In this document: positions 1 to 8,322 of the stretch, in pieces
Layout: the number at the start of each line of letters is the position of its first letter
How positions within the stretch are numbered: position 1 is the first letter of the stretch
Source of the DNA: JALZUR01 sp965205365
GTDB lineage: Bacteria > Bdellovibrionota > Bdellovibrionia > Bdellovibrionales > UBA1609
Direction: 5' to 3'
NCBI GenBank assembly: GCA_965205365.1
Contig: CBDBGT010000010.1
Span: 340,525-404,524, forward strand
DNA length: 64,000 bases
Program-made: the position numbers and the translations under genes
The notes under the pieces: model-generated
Seen by the model: only the letters and a program-made list of their open reading frames with translations
Databases searched by the model: none
Told to the model about the DNA's origin: nothing

Positions 1-618
1 AAGAAAGAGAGGTTTTCCATCTGCGTTATCTGAGTCTGAAGTCATCACCATCTGTTTATTATTCCAATTTTCCGGCTTCAGAAATTTTAAAACTTTCTAT
101 ACAGGTTATGTTCAAAAATTTCTAAAACCTTATTTCCCAAAGCTCTTCTCCTACAATAGGTTTGTAGAACTTAAAAAATCTTCAGCACCTCAAATTCTTA
201 TTTTTTTACACTCACTTATGCAATCAAATATTTGCACAGGAATATCTGTTGTAGACTCCAGTCCCATTGTTGTTTGTAATAACAAAAGAATCGGTCGTCA
301 CAAAACCTTTAAAGGACTTTGAAAACGTGGGAAATCAACAATGGGCTGGTTCTCTTTGGTTTTAAAGTTCACATAGTCATTTCTCACAAAGGGGAGCTCT
401 TAAGTTTTACCATAACCCCAGGAAATGTTCATGATACAAAGCCTGTAGAGGGTTTAGCTGAGAATATTTTTGGAAAATTGTTTGGAGACAAAGGATATAT
501 ATCCCAAAAGCTATTTGAAAAATTGATGAGTAAAGGGGTTTAAGTCATAACAAATCTTAAATCCAATATGAAAAATAAGTTTGTTCCTCTTTTTGATAAA
601 CTACTCCTGAGGAAAAGG

Positions 619-2100
619 GGTTCACCGTTATCTAGAAGGGTGTGATCCATGCCAACAAGCCTAAAGTCCTGAAAAAGATAAACAAGCTCCCTCCACACAA
701 TTAAAATTTGGTTACTAAATAAACTAAATTGTCGGAGGATTAAATGGAGCTATTTGAAAAGTTAATCGTAAAATCACTAGGTCTTCAAGGTGTAAAATTA
801 GAAAACTGGGAGGCTTGTGATAAAGAGTTAAAACTAGTCCTTTACGCAAAACAAGATCGTGAAAATGTAGGCTGTAATCAATGTGGCTGCCAAATATCTC
901 ATGTCCATGAGTGGAAGCTTCGAAAAATTAAAGCTTCTCCAATAGGCTCATATGAAGAGGTGTGGATTTACTTAAAACAGCTTCGAGGGCACTGCTTAAT
1001 GTGTGATGATAAAGTCAGATCAGCTGGTGTTGATTTTACTCACCCTAATTTTGAAAACTTAACTTACTCACTTGTAGAAAAAGCAGGACGTCTTTGTGAA
1101 GAGATGACTTGTGAGTCAGTTGCTAGAATTTTAAGAATGAACCCCAAGACTGTGTGGAATTTGGATCAGTACCGGATGAAGCAAATAAAACCTCTTTTAA
1201 GCTATGCTGAAAGAAAGTTAGATTTAGAGCAGATGTCATCTGATGAGGTGCACTTTAGAACTATTTTTGGAAAGAAGTCTTGTGACAAGAATACGATTAA
1301 GTTCATCACAAATTTAGTCTGTACGAAGATGAGAAAGGTGCTCTCAAATGCAATGGGCAGAAAGGGTTCAAGCTTACTTAATTGTTTAAAGGTATTAACA
1401 AAAGAGCAGCTAGATAAGATCAAGTTTTTTGCAGTTGATATGCATGATGCTTTTATTGAGGCTGTGATAGGTAAATGTGAGAATGCTAAGGTCTGTGTTG
1501 ATAGGTTCCATGTTGCAGAAGGGCTAAATAATTTTTTTGATGATGTGAGAAAATTTGAGTTTAAAAAAGCTAAAGAAAATGAAGATAAGTTTTTAATGGA
1601 TGTGCTAGCACCTCATAAAAGATATATTTTAGTGGAGCGTGAGAAGAATTTATCTAAAGGAGATTTTACTAAATTAGAGAGGCTTTTAGATGTGAATAAG
1701 AACATTTTTAAAGCTTCAGTTTTAGTTGAGCACTTCCATAAAGTTTTAGATCAAAAGAATGTAAAAGACTTTAGAAAAGCTCTGGTTCTTTGGTACCGAT
1801 ATGCAAGAGAGTCAAAATTAAAGCCCTTTTTGAAATTTGCAAAAACCTTAAGAAAGTACAGAGGTTACATTGAAGGATATATTATGTCTGGGCTCACAAC
1901 AGCAGTAAGTGAAGGCTTAAACAACAAGATTAAAGTGCTTAGAAGGATGGGCTATGGTTACACAAACCCAGAGTCATTTATGCACAAAATACTGCAGCGA
2001 TGTGGACTTTTAAACTCAAATTACATCAATACTTCAAGTTGGTACTGGCCACCTCAAATGAGATTGGCACAAACTACACCCTTCTAGATAACGGAGAGGC
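619..2100 (+). mobile_element. ISL3-family insertion sequence (1,482 bp)
   Basis: The ends are imperfect inverted repeats of about 25 bp, sharing the core CCGTTATCTAGAAGGGTGT. The left end starts GGTTCA at 619; the right end, read inward, starts GCCTCT at 2100. The flanks AGGAAAAGG (610-618 and 2101-2109) are a target duplication of 8 or 9 bp. ISL3 elements normally make 8 bp, so one base may be coincidental. The intact IS982 copies have a single AGGAAAAGG at the matching site, which confirms the insertion point. It carries one apparently intact transposase and looks like the youngest layer of the nest. Confidence 0.93.
744..2087 (+). CDS. ISL3-family transposase
   Basis: The 447-aa protein has the ISL3 layout. 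An N-terminal zinc-ribbon has a CNQCGC pair near residue 45 and further cysteines near 87. A helix-turn-helix region follows (CESVARILRMNPKTVW). The DDE catalytic domain shows the acidic residues in context: DEVHFR, AVDMHDAF with CVDRFHVAEGLN, and a late SEGLNNKIK. The start ATG at 744 follows a GGAGGATTAA ribosome-binding site. No internal stop or frameshift is visible, so it may be active. Its neighbours on both sides are fragments of the interrupted IS982 copy. Confidence 0.93.
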   Translation: MELFEKLIVKSLGLQGVKLENWEACDKELKLVLYAKQDRENVGCNQCGCQISHVHEWKLRKIKASPIGSYEEVWIYLKQLRGHCLMCDDKVRSAGVDFTHPNFENLTYSLVEKAGRLCEEMTCESVARILRMNPKTVWNLDQYRMKQIKPLLSYAERKLDLEQMSSDEVHFRTIFGKKSCDKNTIKFITNLVCTKMRKVLSNAMGRKGSSLLNCLKVLTKEQLDKIKFFAVDMHDAFIEAVIGKCENAKVCVDRFHVAEGLNNFFDDVRKFEFKKAKENEDKFLMDVLAPHKRYILVEREKNLSKGDFTKLERLLDVNKNIFKASVLVEHFHKVLDQKNVKDFRKALVLWYRYARESKLKPFLKFAKTLRKYRGYIEGYIMSGLTTAVSEGLNNKIKVLRRMGYGYTNPESFMHKILQRCGLLNSNYINTSSWYWPPQMRLAQTTPF

Positions 2101-2309
2101 AGGAAAAGGTACATTGTTGAAACTGCTTTTGGGATTTTAAAGGAGGAATTTCATCTTGAACACTCAAGACACCGAAGCCCAAAAAACTTTGTGGTAAATT
2201 TACTTTCGGCACTAACGGCGTACTGTTTGCGTCCAAGAAAACCCTCTATTAGACTTCAAGTACTTGAAGAAAGGCTGCTTCAGTAGGTTTAGAAAGTCCG
2301 AACTCGGGT

Positions 2310-2505
2310 TAGGTAGTGACTATACATCTGTTTGCCAATTTAAGAGCTTCTTCTTTAAATTCTTCTGAAAAAATATTGTACTTTTTTCTAGACTCTGTAG
2401 TCTCTTTCTTCTTCATGGTTTTTTACCTCTTCTTTTAGGTTTAGCTCCCACTTAGAAAAGTGTCCAGTATTTTTAGGGAAATCTAAAATTAATTGTCCAC
2501 TAGCT
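2310..2505 (-). pseudogene. IS3-family orfA remnant (N-terminal part and terminal repeat)
   Basis: Reading the minus strand from ATG at 2416 gives a short Lys/Glu-rich start followed by SEEFKEEALKLANR. That matches the first helix-turn-helix of IS3-family OrfA proteins (usual form YSxEFKxEAVxL). The frame runs into the IS982 copy A terminus at 2310 and is lost. An AGAGGT ribosome-binding site lies upstream of the ATG. The segment near 2458-2505 contains a TGTCCA...TGTCCAC pattern typical of IS3 ends. What remains is the 5' end of an older element truncated by IS982. Confidence 0.6.
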
Positions 2506-2836
2506 TACAAATTCTTGTAAAGAAAAAAAATGAGTCACTACATTTTAGGTTTTAAGTCTTTTAACTTTGTCTGGCCATTATATTTGAACTCAACTGGGAT
2601 TTTTTTAAAGGGGTGTCAAAGTCAGGAGAAAATGTAAACTATGTGTCAGGAAGGATATAGGCATGAGACATAAAACTCTCCAAGAGTTTTAAACTTGGGT
2701 TTTAGACTCTGTGTATAATATCAGTTACTAAAGTCTAAATTCAGGTTGAATATTAAAAAACTATTTTTTTTAATTCATACGGGTAGATAGAGTATGAGCA
2801 TTGAGTTTATACGATATAAAATAAAGGGATATTCAT
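2506..2836. other. Intergenic, no gene recognised
   Basis: AT-rich DNA between the IS3 remnant and the broken DUF1566 lipoprotein. I found no convincing open frame or structured RNA. The last about 100 bases presumably hold the promoter of the downstream gene, but no clear -35/-10 pair could be assigned. Confidence 0.4.
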
Positions 2837-3574
2837 ATGAATAAAATCATTTAATTACTGTTGGTTACAACTACCGTATTGAGTTTAGCTGCTTGTGGAT
2901 CTAGTAATTCTGATTCTAATCCAGATCCATGTCTTGGTTCTTCCCTCTTGCCGGGTGCTGTGTGTGAGGGTGGAGGAATTTATCTTGGAAGCCTTAGCCC
3001 TGGCGCCACTGATGGTAGTGGAACAGATCACTATATCATCACCCCTGGGGGCTGTGAGGACATTCCATTAGGAAGTGTTTCAGGAGGTTCGGGGACAAAT
3101 TCTTATGCATTAGATGATTTTACAGTGACTTGTTCTGGTACGGATAGCTTACGTAAAGATTGGAATAATGATTCGACGAATTACTACGATATTCCAGGAT
3201 TACAAAACTACACATCAACTTCTGGAACTGGTCATGGTGAAATTAATAAAGATTCAAATTACGGTTTAGCTAATACAGATGTAATTGTTGCCATCACTTC
3301 ATCGTCTGAAGGGGGTTTTCACGCAGCAGCAAGGTACTGTCATAAGCTTGTTTATGGTGGTTATGATGATTGGCATTTACCTAATCGTTATGAGCTTAAT
3401 TTAATGTACACAAATCACTCTGCTATTCCAGGTTTAGATCAAAGTGGTAATTACTATTGGTCTTCTACGGAGATCAACAATCATAGTGCGTGGGCCCAGC
3501 GCCTCTTAGATGGCCATCAGGGTAGTGACGGTAAGTTCAACTACAGCTTGGTTCGTTGTGTGCGGTGGTTTTGA
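2837..3574 (+). pseudogene. DUF1566 (Lcl C-terminal) lipoprotein with a nonsense codon in its signal peptide
   Basis: The natural start is ATG 2837, preceded by AAAGGGATATTC, but codon 6 is TAA. The frame then continues uninterrupted to 3574. If read through, the leader is basic, hydrophobic and ends in the lipobox LSLAAC, as for an outer-membrane lipoprotein. Re-initiation at TTG 2861 would give 237 aa with a clipped leader lacking its positive N-terminus. The C-terminal third has the DUF1566 pattern: AARYCHKL, DDWHLPNRYELNLMY, YYWSSTE and a final VRCVRWF. The middle is Gly/Ser/Thr-rich. It could be a recent nonsense mutation, a suppressible stop, or a sequencing error. Confidence 0.7.
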
Positions 3575-3615
3575 GGCTTAAAAGGGCTCATGAGCTTTTT
3601 AGCCCTTTAGTTCTT

Positions 3616-3650
3616 TTATCTTAAGGAGGTTTTAAGCCTCCTTAAGATAA
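3616..3650. terminator. Perfect 14-bp stem-loop after the DUF1566 gene
   Basis: TTATCTTAAGGAGG and CCTCCTTAAGATAA pair without mismatch around a 7-nt loop. There is no run of T afterwards, so it is not a classical intrinsic terminator. It follows a weaker AAAGGGCT/AGCCCTTT hairpin at about 3584-3608. Together they probably mark the end of the transcript. Confidence 0.5.
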
Positions 3651-3708
3651 AGTATTCAATTTTAGAGACTCGCTTTTTGAGTAAATTAAAAACTATTTAC
3701 TCAGCCAT

Positions 3709-4141
3709 ATTTTGTTAAAGGTTTAGAGAGTGAAGTTTCACACGTCAGTGCTCATGGAGCTTATGATGATTCAAAGATTTATGATAAGTGTGAAGAGTTA
3801 GGGATAAATCCGTTAATACCTCTAAAGAAAAATTCAAAGTTAAAACAACATGGCAACAGTAAAGCTAAGCCTATAAAGGGAGGTGAGGTTTTAAGAAATA
3901 TAAAAAAATTAGGAAGGAAGTAATGGAGATTAGAATCTGGTTACTTAAAAAGATCAATCTTAGAGAAAGCTATATATCGTTTTAAGGGTATTTTTAGAGG
4001 AGCTTTAAGTTTTAGGGAGTTTAAGAGTCAGTTTAATAAAGCTGCCATTAAATGTAAGATTTTAAATAAATTTTTATGCCCATCTGTAAAATTTAAATCA
4101 CAGAAACAGTGGCTTCATGTGCAACAACGCCGTTTTTTTTA
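3709..4141 (+). pseudogene. IS5-family (IS903-like) transposase, C-terminal fragment
   Basis: The frame translates as a recognisable C-terminal half of an IS5-type DDE transposase. It has HGAYDDSKIYDKCEELGI, then IPLKKNSK, then SGYLKRSILEKAIYRFKGIF with the catalytic Glu, then a late KCKILNKF block. A TAA lies in frame at about 3921-3923, just before WRLESGY, where the family normally has a basic residue. The N-terminal half is absent. The sequence ends at GCAACAACGCCG near 4133, a form seen at ends of related elements. It directly borders the duplicated upstream region of the lipoprotein pair. Confidence 0.65.
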
Positions 4142-4278
4142 ATATTTTATAAGACTGTTTTAAAAAGAGAATAAACTTAAAATTGTCTTCATCTAAGACA
4201 AAGAGCAACAGAGTGCAACACTTTAAAAACCTGAAACCTTTGTTATTTTGAGTTGAGAAATTTTTAAGACTTTTGTCC

Positions 4279-4305
4279 TAAAGTTAACTAAGTTTTAATC
4301 GATAT
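4279..4305 (+). promoter_or_regulatory. Candidate sigma-28 (FliA)-type promoter of lipoprotein 1
   Basis: TAAAGTTA at 4279-4286, an 11-nt spacer, then ATCGATAT at 4298-4305. The known FliA consensus is TAAAGTTT-N11-GCCGATAA, so the -35, the spacer length and the CGATA core agree. It sits 36 bp before the ATG and is conserved in the paralogue. No flagellar gene is in the window, so the sigma factor assignment is an inference from the motif. Confidence 0.5.
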
Positions 4306-4341
4306 GTAAGTTGTAACCAAAAAAAAACAAAGGAGAATAAA

Positions 4342-5100
4342 ATGAATATGAAATCAAAATCTATATTACCAGTATGTTTATTATTTAGTTTTACAGCTTG
4401 TCAGAATGTTGAACACTCTTCTCAAGGGAAACGTACATTAACAAGTTTAGATAAGTCAGACACTTTATTAGGTGATTCAAGTGGATCAGACAGATCAAAC
4501 CCTCAAGGGGGGGGGGGGGGGGGGGCAGATAGTCTCCTAGGTAACTCCTCAAATATATTAAATGGATCAAACTCTCAAGGCGGAAATAATCAAGATGACC
4601 TTACAGGTCAACCAAATCTTGATCTTCCAACTGGTTGGTACGAAGGAAGGTGCCTAATAACACCTCAAGGTAGCAGTCTAAAACATAATTTAGGTATCGG
4701 CACTCTAGACTCAAAGAATATCATTCATCGCACAGATTTCTACTCAGGAACTTCATGTGCAGATTACCCTACCGCTCCTCAATGGCCATATGTGATGCGT
4801 ATTCGCGGTAACACCTTTAACGTTGCTGAATACGGCTTTGGTAATAATACTTCCTATTATACTCTATATAATGGTACAGAGGTGTTTCCGTTTCATGTTG
4901 ATGATGATGGCACACTTTATATAACCTATGCAGATACCCTAGAATCTGGTTTTCCTGTGGACCGCATTAACTATTTAAGGGGTTCTTCTATTGTGTTTAA
5001 CGCTCCAACAAATCTAACTAGAGTGTATACACCTGTACCTTCACATTTAACCGCGAGGTTCAGAGAAAAAATGGTAAGCGGCGATCATCAAGTATGGTGA
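4342..5100 (+). CDS. Phase-variable surface lipoprotein 1 (tract of 19 G, reading frame ON)
   Basis: The 252-aa protein starts at ATG 4342 after an AAAGGAGAA ribosome-binding site. It has a lipoprotein signal peptide ending in the lipobox FSFTAC near residue 20. A low-complexity linker repeats SLLGDSSGS/SNPQGG motifs and contains six consecutive glycines encoded by the poly-G tract at 4507-4525. The C-terminal domain (about residues 95-252) starts LPTGWYEGRC, includes a second cysteine pair, FGNNTSYYT and FHVDDDGTLYI, and matches no family I know. With 19 G the frame is open; one base more or less would truncate it. The paralogue at 5717 is out of frame. Function unknown; probably surface exposed. 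Confidence 0.8.
   Translation: MNMKSKSILPVCLLFSFTACQNVEHSSQGKRTLTSLDKSDTLLGDSSGSDRSNPQGGGGGGADSLLGNSSNILNGSNSQGGNNQDDLTGQPNLDLPTGWYEGRCLITPQGSSLKHNLGIGTLDSKNIIHRTDFYSGTSCADYPTAPQWPYVMRIRGNTFNVAEYGFGNNTSYYTLYNGTEVFPFHVDDDGTLYITYADTLESGFPVDRINYLRGSSIVFNAPTNLTRVYTPVPSHLTARFREKMVSGDHQVW
4507..4525 (+). repeat. Poly-G tract, 19 bases, inside a coding region
   Basis: Nineteen consecutive G lie within the lipoprotein gene and encode glycines plus the first base of an Ala codon. Homopolymers this long are prone to slipped-strand mispairing, so length changes would switch the gene off and on. Confidence 0.9.
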
Positions 5101-5116
5101 TCCCCGCTTTTAAAGT

Positions 5117-5142
5117 AAGCCCTTTATCTTAAAAGGGCTTAT
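5117..5142 (+). terminator. Hairpin after lipoprotein 1
   Basis: TAAGCCCTTT and AAAGGGCTTA pair around a short loop just downstream of the stop codon. Only a weak T run follows, so it may act as a 3' stabiliser or as a partial terminator before the stronger one at 5215. Confidence 0.5.
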
Positions 5143-5214
5143 AATTATAGATTTAAAAATTGACATTTTACTTAGTTAACAACTTATAAACAAAAACTTA
5201 AGGAAGCTTTATTA

Positions 5215-5247
5215 AACCAGTTCAGATAAACTGGTTTTTTTTAATTT
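5215..5247 (+). terminator. Rho-independent terminator
   Basis: An 8-bp perfect stem (AACCAGTT/AACTGGTT) with a 6-nt loop is followed by a T-rich tail. This is the clearest intrinsic terminator in the window. It isolates lipoprotein 1 from its downstream paralogue, so each depends on its own promoter. Confidence 0.8.
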
Positions 5248-5655
5248 TTAAATTAGAAAAAAATTTTAAAAAATTATTTTTAAAACCCTAGGCTCCTGCA
5301 AAGATTTCTTTTAAAAAATTACCCCCTAAATCCACTAAAACCTCTTAAGTCACACCACAGAAGTGTATTATTCACAGCCATGGTGTTCTAATTGTGTGTT
5401 GCTAAAATAACTTGTGATCTTTTAACTCCTTTTTTTTACCTCTAAGGTTTTTATAAAAATTCATATAAAACCAACATCAAAAAGAGCGCGTTAAAAATAA
5501 TAAATTTAGTTTTTTTTAATGTTTTATAAAGCTGTTTTAAAAAGAGAATAAACTTAAAATTGTATTGATCTAAGACAAAGAGCAACAGAGTGCAACACTT
5601 TAAAAACCTGAAACCTTTATTATTTTGAGTTGAGAATTTTTTAAGACTTTTGTCC

Positions 5656-5682
5656 TAAAGTTAATTAAGTTTTAATCGATAT
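5656..5682 (+). promoter_or_regulatory. Candidate sigma-28 (FliA)-type promoter of lipoprotein 2
   Basis: TAAAGTTA at 5656-5663, an 11-nt spacer and ATCGATAT at 5675-5682, the same hexamer contexts and spacing as upstream of the first paralogue. The spacer has one substitution relative to copy 1. Confidence 0.5.
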
Positions 5683-5716
5683 GTGAATTAGAACCAAAAA
5701 AACAAAGGAGAATAAA

Positions 5717-6522
5717 ATGAATATGAAATCAAAATCTATATTACCAATATGTTTATTATTTAGTTTTACAGCTTGTCAGAATGTTGAACACTCTTCTCAA
5801 GGGAAGCGTACATTAACAAGTTTAGATAAGTCAGACACTTTATTAGGTGATTCAAATGACTCAGAAAGATCAAACCCTCAAGGGGGGGGGGGGGGGGGGG
5901 GGCAGATAGCCTCTTAGGTGACTCAAGCGGATCAAACACATCAAACCCTCAAAACGAAGACAACCAAGGTGACCTTACCAGTGAGTCAACCATTGATCTT
6001 CCAACCGGTTGGTATAAAACTGGCTGTATAAGACTGCCCAACGAATATATTTTTAACAACCTTAGGTACAACAGTGTAAAGTATTTTCTTGCCATAGATA
6101 CTGATGACTTTCATTACTCCATGTATCCCAACAGTCCTTATAATTATTTTACTCACAGCGCTCTATATTTCCAAGAAACTAATTGTACTGGACGCTCTAA
6201 TCCTAATTATGGGCAGGCTGGGGACAGCCTTACACACAGCCCATACTATGACACCAATGATAACTTTGGTAACAATACCTCCTATTTTACAATTGGTCTT
6301 GGTTCAACTAGAGCCTTTGGATTTCATATTGATGATGATGGTGCCCTTTATATAGATCATGCTATTGCTACTGATGACATAGGTTCAGGTTTCCAAGAAA
6401 GTACTTCTTCTAATTTTATCAATGACCCAACAAGTGGAGTTAGGTATACACGCACATCTTCAAAAGCAGTTTGGAGCACTACCCGCAACAAATGGGTATG
6501 GCCAGGTATCAATATGTTATGA
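5717..6522 (+). CDS. Phase-variable surface lipoprotein 2 (tract of 21 G, reading frame OFF)
   Basis: The first 55 residues nearly match lipoprotein 1, including the lipobox FSFTAC. The tract at 5882-5902 has 21 G, so the frame runs into TAG and gives only 66 aa (stop at 5917). Beyond the tract, the frame that would follow 19 or 22 G is open without a stop from 5905 to 6522. It encodes a C-terminal domain related to paralogue 1 (LPTGWYKTGC, FGNNTSYFT, FHIDDDGALYI). The ON form would be 267 or 268 aa. Preservation of the downstream frame argues for a switchable gene rather than a dead one. Confidence 0.75.
5882..5902 (+). repeat. Poly-G tract, 21 bases, inside a coding region
   Basis: Twenty-one consecutive G at the same position as the 19-base tract of the paralogue. 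At this length the downstream coding region is out of frame. Confidence 0.9.
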
Positions 6523-6591
6523 AAGTCATTTTATGGAAACTCAAAACTAACAGCCCTTAGAAAAGGTGTTCCAGAAAAATTTTGTTCCTAG

Positions 6592-6622
6592 AAAACAGGC
6601 TAAAATCACCTTAGCCCGTTTT
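6592..6622 (+). terminator. Hairpin after lipoprotein 2, in the 6523-6829 gap
   Basis: AAAACAGGCTAA and TTAGCCCGTTTT pair with one mismatch around a 7-nt loop. No strong T run follows. The rest of the 307-bp gap up to the transporter's stop codon shows no gene. Confidence 0.45.
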
Positions 6623-6829
6623 GCAAGCCCTAAACACTTTAAAAGTATTTCCACACGTTTTAAAAAGCTAGCAAAAAACTTCAAGACAACCCTCTCTCTC
6701 TAGCCTCTACTTTTATTTAGCTAAAACTTACCACTATTGGTCAAGGGTTATGAGGATACACCCTAGTAAATTTTTTGAAAAAAATAAACAACACTAAGGT
6801 AAGTCCTTTTCCCCATTAAAAATAAACAA

Positions 6830-8215
6830 CTAAAATAAATCATGATCTACAGCTTTAGAGTGGTCTGCCATATAAGACTCTTCTTTATAAAAATAAGCTG
6901 GAATCATAAATAAAGCCCCCACAACTACAATTAAAATTGCAAAAAACCAGTAGTATAAAGCCCCCTCAAGTAATAAGGTTCCATCATCGTTTTGAATAAA
7001 TGAATTTACAGCTGACGTGAATAAGTTTCCCATTGAAACAGACAGTAAGAACACCGCCATAATAAAGGACTTCATACTACTAGGAGCTTGAGTATAGGAA
7101 AACTCCAAAGCTGTAATTGAAATCAAAACTTCAGCTGCTGTAATAATCACATAGGCTGCAAATTGCCACATAATTGAAGGCGTTAAACCTGATTGAATCA
7201 TCTGCTCTGTATAAGCAACCAGGGCAAAAGACAAGCCTGTTACAAAAAACCCTGCTCCAATTTTTCTAAGTGGTGTGACTTTTGTAAACTTTGCAGCAAA
7301 TGGATAGATTTTAAAGCTAAAAATAGGAATAAAAAGCATTACTAATATGGGATTAATAGTTTGAATCTGAGAAGGCAAAAACTCAAAAGATGTAAACCCC
7401 AGATTTACAAATTTATCCATTTTATCTGCCTGTAGCACCCATGAAGAGCCTGTTTGATCATATAAGGACCAAAAGAAAGCAATAAAAGCATAAATAATAC
7501 CTAGGCCACCTAGAGTTTTTAAACCTTTAGAGCTAAACATGTCTTTTTTATAGGTTTTCCAACCTGCAGGAGGCATGGCTATAAACTCATGTCTACCTCG
7601 ATAAAAAATAAATGTTGCAATAAACATTAAAACACCCGGCAGCCCAAAAGCTACCGAAGGCCCATACCATTCAAGCATTTTAGGAATCATTGCAGTTGCA
7701 AACATAGAACCAAAATTAATTGAAAAATAAAATAAGCTAAAAACCTTATCTAGTAATTTTTTTTGACTAGCCTCAAATTGATCTCCAACATGAGCTGACA
7801 CACAAGGTTTAATTCCCCCCGAACCCACAGCAATAAGCCCTAAACCTAAAGCAAGCCACACCTTAGGCTCAAGAATTGCTGTCATCATATGAATATCCAT
7901 AAAAGCTAAACTTAAATGACCTAAACAATACACCACTGAGAGTAAAAGTATGGTTTTATACTTACCCCAGAAAATATCAGAAATTAGAGCCCCTATTAAA
8001 GGAAAAAAATAAACAGCAGACGCAAAATTATGATACCAAACCAAAGACTGTGCTTGACTTAAAAAAGCCTCCTCCCCTGCAGAGTTTAAAAGATACTTTG
8101 TCATAAAAATAACAAGTATCCCCCTCATGCCATAATAACTAAACCTCTCAGCAGCCTCATTACCAATAATATAAAAAATCCCTTTAGGCATTTTTTGTGC
8201 ACTCACTTTAGACAT
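6830..8215 (-). CDS. POT-family proton-dependent oligopeptide transporter
   Basis: The 461-aa inner-membrane protein is of the proton-coupled POT/PTR2 family and imports di- and tripeptides. The family signature appears at the N-terminus as NEAAERFSYYGMRGIL (the ExxERFxYYG motif for proton coupling). About twelve hydrophobic segments follow. The second signature is seen in the IAVGSGGIKPCVSAHVGDQF loop with the following FSLFYFSINFGS helix. ATG 8215 was chosen because AAGAGGAG lies five bases upstream; a GTG at 8221 overlaps the ribosome-binding site. It is divergent from purT across about 100 bp, so they share a promoter region. Substrate range cannot be read from sequence. Confidence 0.92.
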   Translation of the reverse strand: MSKVSAQKMPKGIFYIIGNEAAERFSYYGMRGILVIFMTKYLLNSAGEEAFLSQAQSLVWYHNFASAVYFFPLIGALISDIFWGKYKTILLLSVVYCLGHLSLAFMDIHMMTAILEPKVWLALGLGLIAVGSGGIKPCVSAHVGDQFEASQKKLLDKVFSLFYFSINFGSMFATAMIPKMLEWYGPSVAFGLPGVLMFIATFIFYRGRHEFIAMPPAGWKTYKKDMFSSKGLKTLGGLGIIYAFIAFFWSLYDQTGSSWVLQADKMDKFVNLGFTSFEFLPSQIQTINPILVMLFIPIFSFKIYPFAAKFTKVTPLRKIGAGFFVTGLSFALVAYTEQMIQSGLTPSIMWQFAAYVIITAAEVLISITALEFSYTQAPSSMKSFIMAVFLLSVSMGNLFTSAVNSFIQNDDGTLLLEGALYYWFFAILIVVVGALFMIPAYFYKEESYMADHSKAVDHDLF

Positions 8216-8322
8216 AGACACTCCTCTTAAGAAATAATTAACAACTAGATTTAGCTCAACACAGCTGCTAAATCAAAGTAAGCTGCAGTATAAAAAAAAC
8301 CACATTAACTAAAGGGTGTTAC

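Larger units (their letters stand above)
1..2286 (+). pseudogene. IS982-family transposase, broken
   Basis: The reading frame matches the intact 295-aa DDE transposase at 17204-18091 but is destroyed several times. A TGA replaces the GCA codon at about 320-322, directly after the FKGL motif. Two bases are inserted in the GWFFGF region near 350. A TAA replaces a Gln codon at 541-543. The ISL3 insertion then separates the last third (2110-2286). The first two lesions are identical in copy D. The conserved DKGYIS and HSRHRSP blocks are still readable in pieces. No functional protein is expected. Confidence 0.9.
1..2309 (+). mobile_element. IS982-family element, copy A (5' end outside window, split by an ISL3 element)
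   Basis: This is the same element as the intact 1,020-bp copies at 17181-18200 and 34222-35241, here in + orientation and entered part-way through. The right terminal repeat is the CGAACTCGGGT at 2299-2309. An ISL3-family element (619-2100) splits it, flanked by AGGAAAAGG at 610-618 and 2101-2109. The right end abuts the truncated 5' part of an IS3-type orfA, so this copy itself landed in an older element. It shares a terminal-repeat variant (GTCCGAACTC instead of GTTCGAACTC) and two coding lesions with copy D at 37764-38785. Confidence 0.9.
4136..4560 (+). repeat. Direct duplication, unit 1 (lipoprotein promoter plus 5' coding region)
   Basis: From the T-run at about 4136 through the promoter, the lipoprotein start and the poly-G tract, this block is nearly identical to 5512-5935. 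Similarity falls off after the tract, where the two proteins diverge. The layout says the gene was copied with its control region. Confidence 0.8.
5512..5935 (+). repeat. Direct duplication, unit 2
   Basis: Near-identical to 4136-4560. It carries the same candidate promoter, ribosome-binding site, leader peptide and poly-G tract, the tract being two bases longer. Confidence 0.8.

Noticed and set aside
4507..4525. Poly-G tracts as pure sequencing artefacts
   Set aside because: Cannot be excluded from sequence alone, but four tracts at exact paralogous coding positions with frame-compatible continuations argue for real tracts; exact lengths should be treated as uncertain.
6104..6355. 83-codon frame overlapping lipoprotein 2
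   Set aside because: Shifted frame; the frame beginning at 5905 matches paralogue 1 and is the genuine one.
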